From NCBI GenBank assembly GCA_013115135.1, contig JABANP010000075.1, forward strand, positions 104,907 to 168,906: a stretch of 64,000 nucleotides of DNA. Reading direction: 5' to 3'. The position numbers and the translations under genes are program-made. Source of the stretch: Perkinsus olseni. Taxonomy: Eukaryota > Perkinsozoa > Perkinsida > Perkinsidae. Shown piece by piece: positions 22,177 to 31,900 of this stretch (positions are counted from its first letter, which is position 1; each line of letters begins with the position of its first letter). The notes below the pieces were generated by a model. That model was not told the origin of the DNA. It saw only the letters and a program-made list of their open reading frames with translations, and made no database searches.

Positions 22177-25100
22177 ATGGCGGTCACCACTTCCAGCAGG
22201 GCTTCGGCTGCTGCGCGCCTGGGCGTAGTGGTCGTCTGTGCCCTAGCACTGTCCTCTATTATAATGGTCTCAGAGATGCTATTCATCCAACCCTCCCCTC
22301 ATCAGCTCGTTGGTAAGCCTCGCTGCCCTTCCTGCTGTCTCCATCGGTCCCTTCAGGTCATGTCGCTAATGGTTTCCTTTCGCCTGCGTCGACAGCATCG
22401 GCCACCTATGCGGCGCTTCCCGCTTCAAGTGGCATGCCTAGCATGGCGATGATGGGGCTGGCTGTCTCGGGAGTGTTGGCTCTCGTCGGACGAGCTAAGA
22501 GGGTGAGCTCGGGATTTCGAACTATCTCTTCTTTATTCTCGAACGCCCCTTGGTTGTCGTCTGAGCTGATTTCGTGAAATTATCTAAACTCTTATTGGAC
22601 TCCAATACGAGTGTACGTATTTTCTCGAGCTCCAATAATTAGACAAAACTCGAGTAATAATTGGCGATGACTAACACCGATAGTGGGTTGCAGTATCTAA
22701 TCGTCTTTCCCATTTTTGGCTATTTTGAACGCTCAGTCAGCACGTTGTAGTAGCAGGCCTCATGAAGGGGCCAGTGCGGCATCTTTTTGATGCAGCACGT
22801 ATCGTTTACACGAGATTTAAATTTTCATCCGATGTCTCCCTTTCTCTCGCTTTTCGAACGGGTGTCTATTTCTTAGTGAGTGAATGCTCGTGTGATCTTC
22901 CAGGTTGGTCGGACCGCCCGCCAAGCTGCTGCTGCATCGACTCCCGCGTCCAAGAGTGCGAGGAGGAAGAGCTCTCGTGACGTCTCACAACCTGGTGATG
23001 ACTATGATGCTCCCAAGGAGCTTGACGATGAGTAGGTTGCATCCAAGTTTCGCTGTTGGCGCTTTTGTCGAGGAATTGTTTTTTATACTTATTTTGTAGA
23101 TGATAAGCTTACATAAGATATTACGTAATCTTTACAATATAGCGTTAGTTATAGAAAATGGTGATTCATGTCACCAGTTAGCAATAACAACATGTCAATA
23201 GTTATAACTAATTTTATTTATGAAATCCCGTAATTTATCTTTGTATACGATACAGTTAGTGTACCACTCGCTGCGGCTATGTCTCGCTCGCCGTCTGCCG
23301 GATAGATCGCGATTTGCGCTACTTTCGATTCGACTTTCAAGATAGTTGTTAGTTACGAAAGAGATGGTATTGATTGGCACCTCAGGTCGGTCGATGAAGT
23401 AATGAATGGTGCTACTCCGACGCTTGATAGCGTACATTCACCAGATGATATTCGGAAGATGTCAATACCACAACTTAAGGATCTTTGTGATGATACTCGA
23501 CGGGTAGGTCAAAAGTCGTCTTAAGATACCCTCAAGATTCTCAACAATTTGCCATTTCTGTTCGGAGATCGCTTTGTCCTCAGGCAACAGTTGGTTTTTT
23601 TCATTGTTTCACCCGATGATAGCGGGGATGTCTAGGGATATTGTCTCCGGTTTTTATGGTATCGCAGTAGCCCAAAATTGTGTTATTATCTATCTTCACC
23701 ACTTTCGAAATTTTTCTGCTGCATCGATGTGTTTGAAGTTTCTTCTTCAAAATTTGAATATGGTGGCAAACGAGTTCTGCCATCGTCCTCATAATTTTTC
23801 CTTTCTTCCTGATCCGTGATCATTCTCAGTTCCTCGTCCGGTCAGTGTCCCAAACAGGAGGTCACCTAGGATCGAACCTGGGTGTTGTGGAGCTCACCGC
23901 CGCTCTTCACAACGTCTTCAATACCCCCTATGATAAGCTCTTATCTGGGATGTCAGCCATCAGGTGAGCTTGAGGGCCTCCTTTATGTCCTGCTAGTTGT
24001 CCTTCGTCGCATCGGGGCGTGTCACTGGCGAATGCCTTTTGTAAGCTGGCGTCATTTGATTCTTCTCATGCGGTAACATTTGTCGTGATTCATTCTGCAC
24101 GGGTTTTGCCACACTCGGGCGAATCTTCCCACTCGTTTTTCCCCATCATCGACCTCGGATACGCCTCGGTTTGATGATATTTAGTGTCTCGTGAGTGATG
24201 TCTCATGATTGCGTATCTTATGTTGACCCATGTCAGGCATACCCTCATAAGATATTCACCGGACGTCGTGATAGAATGTCTACTCTAAGACAAGGTGGAG
24301 GTCTCTCGGGCTTCACCAAGCGTACCGAGTCACCGTATGACCCCTTCGGAGCCGGCCACAGCGGTACTGCCATGTCTGCCGCTACGGGTTTTGCTATGGC
24401 GAGAGATGTAAGGATCAGTTATTCTAGTGTTGATGGTATCTTATAGCCTTGCGAGTGGGTACTTTCGGAGAGCATCTGGGGAGAATGTGGTATCCAGAAT
24501 CTAGGTGTTTATCGTTCGAAACTGCGAACCTCGCTGAGTCGGTAATGGGCCTTGGTTGATTCATGCCAATCCCATTCAGTCAATCTTCAGCTCCCATCTT
24601 TCGCTCCCCGCGTTTTCCGTGGTCATGACTTGCACTTGCCTGATACCTTTTTGCTGCATGTTCAGCATAAGAAGCGTGTTCATGATGAAGCCGTCCAGGA
24701 AGGCCAACAGGGTGTGCCTCCCCTGTCGCCTGAGGACGACTACACTGTGGTTTCTGTTGTTGGCGATGGTGCTATTACCGGTAATGGGGACAGCAAGGCG
24801 TCGTTTACAGTCGATTCTGCTGTTTTCCCTGTAATGTGGGCGAAATATGGTATGAATTCTGAGCGTCTTTTCGTGATGAGTTCGTAGTTAGAAGTGTCAG
24901 AAAACTTTTTCTCAGGTGGTATGGCGTACGAGGCCATGAACCATGCCGGGTGGTTGAAGTTACGTAAATTCTTGGTTATTCTTAATGATAATGGACAAGT
25001 GTCCCTTCCCACAGCTTACAACGAGGTTCATACACCGGTAAGTGCGCTGGGGTATGCTTTATCCTTGGATATTGTCTCATGGTTTTGACTCGCGGTCAAG

Positions 25101-28100
25101 CCCATAAGTTTTTACTTCTCAAAGCTTCGTATTTGTGATGGCAGCATCGAGCACTCGGACGAAGTTGGTTCATTCGCGTCGCTCTCTCGTCGTGGAGTTA
25201 GCTACTTTCCTCATGCTAGGTTGGAGCTTTGTCCGAGACTCTGAGCAAGATGGGGAGGCATGGACTCCTCCGTCCCTGATGCGGTCTCTAAGGTACTGCC
25301 AGGGAGATCTAGTGGCTTAGTACTCGGATGCGTCGTAGCTGAGAACGTTGATAGATCGCTTTCGTGTGCGCGAGGTCCCGGGTTCGATCCTAGCTGTTTG
25401 CAAATTCGAATATTGCGGTTTTTCATGGTCGGTTGTTATTGATTGAAGTGTTCATTTTCTTGGCACCTTGGTTGCCCTTCCAAGGTCTCTCAGGTCTTGT
25501 CCTCACCGAGCTTCCAAGATGCCAGGAACACTCTAAAGTTGGCTGTTAAGTGAGTAGCGCGCGCCCTGATGATCGATCATCGTAGTATGTCAATCTCTCA
25601 GAGCTCTTTGTCCGCCACAGTTGGCTGACAGTCTGGGTCGCATTGAGGAGTATGGGAGGGGTCTTTTGTCAAGCTACAGCCGAGGTAGGCACAATTTTGG
25701 ACTACGGGAAGTCCCTGACTACGGGACTCGGGGACCCCGAGTACTGATAACGAATCATATTTTTTGAAGCATCCGTCTCGAGATGTCTCCAGTTGGTTCT
25801 GGATTGGTCGTCTCTCACGGTTGAGGAGCGTCTCTGTCGTTCAGGTACTATGTTCGAAGAGCTAGGGTTTTACTATGTGGGACCGGTGGATGGGCATAAC
25901 CTGGATACGCTCGTTACTGTGTTGAAGAACCTGAAGCAGTCAATGGATGAAGGAAAGATAACGAAGCCAGTGCTGCTGCATGTGAAGTAGGTTGGAAAGT
26001 ATATTAGCTAAATTGCGGTGTGACAATCTCGCTCGCCCGGTGGCTGCTGCAGGACTGAGAAGGGGCACGGGTATAAGCCTGCTGAAGTGGCTCTTGATAA
26101 ACTGCACGGAGTTACTCAGTTTGATGTGAAGACTGGTAGGTATCGAAAGGTCGTGGGATCGATCCCCGGCGGGCGCATTTTTCCTCACTTCCAGGTAAGA
26201 AAGAGGCTCCTAAGAAGGCCGTGAAGGAAGTGAAGCCTGAACCTGCTGCTGCTGAGGCCCCGAAGAAAATGGCGTACACTGATGTATTTGCCAAGGCGCT
26301 GATAGCGGCAGCTGAGAGGGATAGTCGAATAGTTGCCATCACTGCAGCTATGCCGGGAGGTAAAAATGCTACCGGCACGACCACAACCTACTCACTCGGG
26401 ACTATCGAGGAAAAGTGGGATTTCGCTTTTTTATGGAGGGTAATTTTATATAAATCTAGGAAGTTTCAACAGGGAAGGCTAATGCCCTTTTTGATCGAAT
26501 AATAGCAAGAGCGCTCGCCCGATTGATCGATTATGTATCAGGTACTGGCCTTCATCATTTTGAGAAGAGATTCGGCCTGGACCGTATGTTTGATGTTGGC
26601 ATTTGCGAGCAGCACGCTGTGACTATGGCGGCGGGCATGGCGGCTGAGGGCCTGGTCCCCTATGCGGCGATATATAGTAGTTTTATGCAGGTAAAGGGGT
26701 GGCACTCGCGCGGTGGTAGTGGAGAATCTTTTGTTGTTATTTTCAGAGGGCGATAGACCAGATGGTACACGATGTAGCATTGCAGAAGTTACCGGTAAGA
26801 ATGATTTTTGAGATATTTCGCGCGCCACGAAATTGCGTAGGTACGATTTGTCCTTGATAGAGCCGGCTTTGTTGGCGCTGATGGTCCGACACACCATGGG
26901 CAGTTCGACTTGGCCATGCTTGGCTGCGTTCCTGATATGAAGATATGTGCGCCGGGCGATGAGGTGGGCCTTGGGGTTTATTGGGAGCGACTTGGCTGTA
27001 GTCGGCGGACTGGATCTGCTGTGGGAGAGGGGATAATCAGGGTTCTGAAAAGTTGTTTTTAGTGTTTCTTTTCGTGTGGAGAGATTCAGTAGAGTTGGAA
27101 CTATTCCTTGGGTTGAATCCCTTTCAGCTAGGTCACGGCCTTATCAGTTTCTACTATGGGCTATGAGCGTATCTTAGGTCGATCCTTGCAGTTGATGGAC
27201 ACGGTGTGTTGTTCGTTCAGGCGGAGTTGTCGAATATGATCTACACCATGTCGAAGCTGGATGATGGCCCGAGTGCTGTTAGATTCCCCCGGGGCTCTGG
27301 AGAAGGTGAGGTTTCATGGATACTTTTTATATGCCGCTGCTATTCTTCATTTCGAAGACTCCGTAGCGTTGTACGGCTGCTCATAGTGCTTGATTTGGTG
27401 GGAGTGGCGCATGATTGCTCGAACCAAGTGTACGCAACTTTAATTTAGCGGGTTTTTCATCTTTTCTAGCATTGCAAGGCTCGTAATTGGTTGAAGGGAA
27501 CGGGCGTGACTGTTGATTTTTGGGCAGATAATTTTTTCCGTTCTCGTTTTCTACTGGTGAGAAGGCATTGGCCTGTGTCTCCTAGAACCTCGCTGTAGAT
27601 GCAGCGCAACTCGTCGTAGTGCAGTTCTGTTCAGGCGTACCCATACCAGTTGTACCGGAGTTCCTGGAGCCAGGCAAGGGCCGAGTTGTGAAGGTAATCT
27701 CAGCTAGAGGTGTCGGAATAATAATTGGTGTCCTCGTCTCGCAGGAGTATGACGGCAAGGAGGAAGAGAGCCCAGCATTGTCCTGCTCAGTCTGGGGGCG
27801 AGGTTGAGTGAATGCAAGAAGGCCGCACAGTGATACCTGGGGAGGGGTATCTTTTCTCTGTGTATCTTACTAGCTTCGACCTCTCAGGGCGCTATCTGAG
27901 AAATATGGTCATCATGTGACTGTGGCTGATGCGAGATGGATGAAACCCTTGGATGAGTCGATGATTTGTGCGCTTGCCAAGGGACATGACGTGATGGTTA
28001 CCGTCGAGGAAGGGTCTATCGGAGGCTTTGGCTCGCACGTATTGGAGTTATTGGTAGTAGAGAGGGAGAGAGTTGGGGAAGAGATGGTACGGGTGTCTCC

Positions 28101-28399
28101 TCAGGCGGACAAGGGTCTGCTAGGAGACGGCAAGCTGCAGGTGGGGACGATACATATACCGGATAAGTGGTAGGAGGTCCCGCGTTCGATTCCTGGTAGA
28201 GGCATTTTTCGGCAGGTATCAAGCTGACACTCCCGAGAATCAGCTCGAGAAGGCTGGTATCACTCCCGAGGCGATTGTGCAGAAGGTAGTATCTAGGTCG
28301 ATCCATGCGCTTGGCATGTCGAAAGATTCTTCCCCGTCAGGCACGCAAGCTCGCAGGTGCTCACTGCTGAGCACTGATGGGTTTTCTTCGTTCGACTGA
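22177..28399 (+). CDS. dxs: 1-deoxy-D-xylulose-5-phosphate synthase, plastid-targeted, 22 exons
   Basis: A TPP enzyme that joins pyruvate and glyceraldehyde 3-phosphate, the first step of plastid MEP isoprenoid synthesis. Exons: 22177-22312, 22357-22502, 22904-23031, 23386-23503, 23830-23963, 24237-24407, 24666-24780, 24916-25037, 25485-25544, 25621-25684, 25845-25986, 26053-26135, 26195-26359, 26542-26690, 26747-26794, 26841-26963, 27221-27305, 27635-27693, 27771-27829, 27888-28053, 28105-28169, 28216-28399. Phases agree everywhere except inside exon 5, where the frame slips by 2 nt between DKL and IWDVSHQ (about 23938-23943). Motifs: [30 protein letters not shown] (TPP), [23 protein letters not shown] (catalytic Glu), [10 protein letters not shown]. 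About 839 aa against about 620 in bacteria; the extra is N-terminal: signal peptide (about 14-32), Ser/Ala/Thr-rich segment, second hydrophobic segment (75-90), then a basic stretch. Several introns contain tRNA halves. Confidence 0.95.
25331..25403 (+). pseudogene. tRNA-derived pseudogene inside DXS intron 8
   Basis: The order of tRNA parts is preserved: D-arm-like GTAGCTGAGAACGTTGATAGA, shortened here to its core GTAGCTGAGA...GATAGA; an anticodon stem-like TCGC/GCGA around TTTCGTGT; and a T arm CCCGGGTTCGATCCTAGC. The acceptor ends do not pair convincingly, so it is probably not functional. It is the only near-complete tRNA copy seen in an intron here. Confidence 0.55.
25545..25620 (+). repeat. 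DXS intron 9 with tRNA D-arm/anticodon-side half
   Basis: The intron begins near GTAGCGCGCGCCC and continues TGATGATCGATC. This core recurs in CBP80 introns at 32499-32550 and 32976-33044 and DXS intron 13, and resembles the tRNA segment GTAGAGCGCTCGCC. Confidence 0.55.
26136..26194 (+). repeat. 59-nt DXS intron 12 made of a tRNA 3' half
   Basis: Boundaries are fixed by VKTG/GKKEAP. Inside: AAAGGTCGTGGGATCGATCC then CCGGCGGGCGCA followed by TTTTT, i.e. variable loop, T arm, acceptor strand, discriminator A and a Pol III-like terminator. Confidence 0.65.
26360..26541 (+). repeat. DXS intron 13 ending in a tRNA 5'-half-like segment
   Basis: The 3' end reads AAGAGCGCTCGCCCGATTG then ATCGATTATGTATCAG, matching the D-arm-side core of the other introns. 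Confidence 0.55.
28170..28215 (+). repeat. 46-nt DXS intron 21 made of a tRNA 3' half
   Basis: Almost the whole intron is GGAGGTCCCGCGTTCGATTC then CTGGTAGAGGCA and TTTTT, followed by CGGCAG. Boundaries are fixed by IPDKW/YQADTP in the conserved C-terminus. Confidence 0.7.
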
Positions 28400-28942
28400 G
28401 CTTGAAGATTGTCTCTAGTTTTGTTGCTCATTTTGCTGCTTCACTTCTCCGTACCGTAGTCGTCGTAGTATCCTAGCCATGCTACTGATAGTAGTGGCAA
28501 TTATACAGTGTTTTATCATAATAACAGTTTCGTGTGTGGTGAGGTGGTTGTAGCGTTAGTTGGTATGAAGTGAAGCTCGGGCGAATCTGAGTCCATCATC
28601 CGGAAGACGCCCAAATGCCGGAAGAGACGGTTGCAGGCGGATGCGGACCGAGTTGGACAGGGAGGACTCGCCTTCTCTCTGTGTTCGCAATCAACAGGAG
28701 TACCTTCTTTCTGGTTAGTTGGTTTTTATCGGTGTTCCTCCTCCTCGGCCCTCTTCAGCATAATCATGACATCACAGCTGCCAGCGGACGAGCAGAGGAT
28801 CAGGGCATTGGTAGTGTGGGGAGAGGGGCTCTCAGAGGGGCATTGCCGGAGCGTCTTACTGTTCGTTTGGTTGACGCACCTCTCGAGCTATGTCGGATCG
28901 TATTGGCTCCAGTAACCATCGCACAGCAGAAGAGTGGTTCCG

Positions 28943-31900
28943 ATGCCTGGGGGTCGTGTTGTTGCTGCCAGCTACGACCTGGATGTACTCCTGATAGACT
29001 GGACACCCCGCGAACAGGCCTCTCTGGTTCCTCATTTCCGTCGCGGTTCTCGTACTGCTGGTCATCATTTTCAACTTCCCCGAGGTCTAGGCGTGGTAGG
29101 GTGGTGAGAATCTTAGCATCTCGGCGGAATCTGTTAGTTGAGAGAACTGGGGGATATGCTCGACAGGGCTTCCAGTAACTGGGATGTTGGGGGATGCTTT
29201 CGTGACGCTTCTGATTGTGTCTTTGTAGATCGTTAAAGTTGGCGAAGAGAAAAAGAAGATTCCCGGCAACTTGAAGGGTTTGTCGATCGGTCTGGAAGAG
29301 GATATAGTGCCGCATAAGCAGGTCATGCAGGATACTGTGATGGAATGGTACAATGGGGAGAGTAGTGGTTGCGCTTGCGTAAGGTCTAGGGTTCGAACCG
29401 CGGGAGAGATTCGTTGTTTTTCCCGTGCATCTTGAGCGCTCCGACAGGGATTTAGCATAGCAACAGTACTGCCCGTGACAGGAGGCTGCTTTCTGGTGAT
29501 GGAAAATCCTCGACAAGGGTTGCTTTCTCGAAATCGATCACATGAGTATCTTTTCAGCGTAACCTACCTCCCCCAGAAGACCTCAGTGTATGCTGCCTGG
29601 CTCGGCCTGCTAGTTCGTCCCCACCGCGTCTTCGTCACAGAGTTGGTGGACCGGGCAGCGGAGCTCCTCGGGGACTGCTCGAGTGTCCTGGCGATGAAAA
29701 TCCTCATGCGGTTCTTGGTAGAGTTGGCCAACTGTCGCTGTGTCCTCTTCGACTCGGTCCTGGCTGTGATTCAAGAACTGGTGGAATTGCGCAACTCCGA
29801 GGAGGTTCACAATAAGGAGATGCCAGTGTACGCGGCCCTCCACGGACTGCTGGTCATAAGCTCGGCTCTCTACAAGGACAACAAAGAGGCTGTTGACGCT
29901 ATCATTGGGATAGCAGAGGAGATGAAGAAGGGCCGGGCCGAGCGTCGATCGAAATTGGCGTCATGCGTTGCAGCGTCGTCGGAGTTCGTACAGGAGGATG
30001 ACTTTGATCGCCTTGTGGGCGCGGTGGTGTCGATGAGAGATCAAGTTTGGAGGGCGGAGGAATCTAAGGAAAGTCCGGTGCTCCTAAGGCCGTACGAGAT
30101 GGCTGGTCTGGCTCCGAAGTTGGCGGTCGAATCAACCCGAGCACATGCTGGAAGTGCCGACTATTGAGTGGAGATTATATAGACTTGGTAGTAGGGCCGG
30201 AGTCGATCGTTTACGATAGGGCAGTGGAGTGGGAGCTCGTGTGGGTTCGGTCATGGAGGATGATGGTGACGAGAAACGTATCTTCTACTGTTCTTTATTC
30301 CAACGTGCGTGAAACACGGAATTTTTCACCCATTATTGGACTATGTAGTATCAGTGGAGTTCCGGTGGCGATATGGAAAAGTCTGATGGAAGACTCATCG
30401 CCCTTTTCGCGGTTTTCACTTCGCGAAAAATGACGGGGTCGGCGGAATACCCATTTCAGTATTTAGAAGTGGTTTTTTGGTGGGTGAACAACGGTAGTAA
30501 TAGTGTTTCGGAAACGCGGCTTAGTGGAGGGCAGCAGCTCTCTCTTGTTCCCAACTGCCGCTTTTCTAGGATGGTACAGTTCGCATGTGTTTTCCGCAGA
30601 TGCCCTCCCGCGTTGTTTTCCCTTCCGTATCCCCCTTACTTCGGGCAAGCGAGAAGAAACCGAAGGCGATGCAGCAGTAGTCACTGAAGATGGGACTCTG
30701 AAGCGGCTATCGAAGCACGACAGCTATATTCTGGATACTCTGTTCGACGAGATCATGACGGCGTTCGATAAACGTAGGTGACCATCATCGAAGTCGGTTT
30801 GTCTCCTGACTCTTTCTCGCATTCGGCGAACGTGTGGTTGTGATTCGCTACGCCCCCCATAAAGGGCGTTGAAGCGAAGACTTGGATTTTCTAATGCGGC
30901 CCAATCGATCGAGAACTGTTCCGAAATGACGTATATGTTTATCCTTCTTCAGACGTCGGAGAGTGTGCCAAACAGTTGCTGAAGATCCCCGTGCTATCGG
31001 AGGATTTCCTACCACGCCTAGTGGACAGTATGTTCAACCGTTTGGTGCGGCCCTGCCCGATGGACCGCATTCAAGAGGTGATGAGGGGGGGCGGAGCCGT
31101 CTAACGATATGAAGTGATGACATAAGCGGGTTATGGAAAGACGTTTCCCAACGCGTTCATACCAAATCTTTCCGAACACGCAGAAGTATAAGTGAAGAGG
31201 CAGTGTACCACACACCCATCAACAGTAGAGTGAATGCAACCTTCAGACAACCATTTAGGATGTACGTGGAATGTAGCATCAGGCCCGCTCTCTTTTATCT
31301 TAACTCGATCCTGAATGAGGAATAATCCGTGGTCTCGATGATCCTTTCATCGACCGACTTCATCCTCCCCTCAGCCACCGAAGCTGTTCTTTACTCGTCT
31401 GATCCACAGCGTGATGGCCCTACAGTCGAGCGCCAAGCCGTTGATTGAAGACGCCTTCAAGTTGCTGATATCTGGACCGAAGCCTTTAGTGGACACAAGC
31501 GCTGATATTAGGACGCAAATGGTCAGCAGCACTGGCAGCTTGCTTCGCTCCGCTAATGATTTTCGTGCTTTTTCGCTTTCAGGCCCTCGCAGATTTCTTC
31601 GCTATTCATCTCATTAACACGGAGTACAAGTGGGAGTTCGATGTCGATCCAAGTGGGTGCTGGTGGGGGTCCATCGTCATCATAATAATCAACCTTACTC
31701 GGCTGACTTCGATCACCGGCCTCTTTCGAAATCCAGTGGAGCCACGCGATTGGCTATGTCTTTCCGTGTGATCTGTGCGTGTTAGCCACAGAATTTTCTG
31801 ATGATCTGAGCTGGCACGCCATGACTGGTTCGAAGTACAATGTGCGTTCGAGGATGAATTCCAGCGGGTGACTGGGAGGGAGTGCAAGATGGAGAATTGC

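Noticed and set aside
23865..23885. A T-arm-like GGATCGAACCTGG in DXS
   Set aside because: It is coding: it encodes GSNLG of the conserved [11 protein letters not shown] motif, so it is a chance match to a B box. It shows that single B boxes alone are weak evidence.
25135..25484. Further DXS exons between exons 8 and 9
   Set aside because: The frame joins well without them, and this stretch contains the tRNA pseudogene.
27745..27770. Using the CAG at 27744 as the acceptor of DXS exon 19 ([13 protein letters not shown])
   Set aside because: That frame loses the conserved [10 protein letters not shown]; the acceptor before 27771 restores it.
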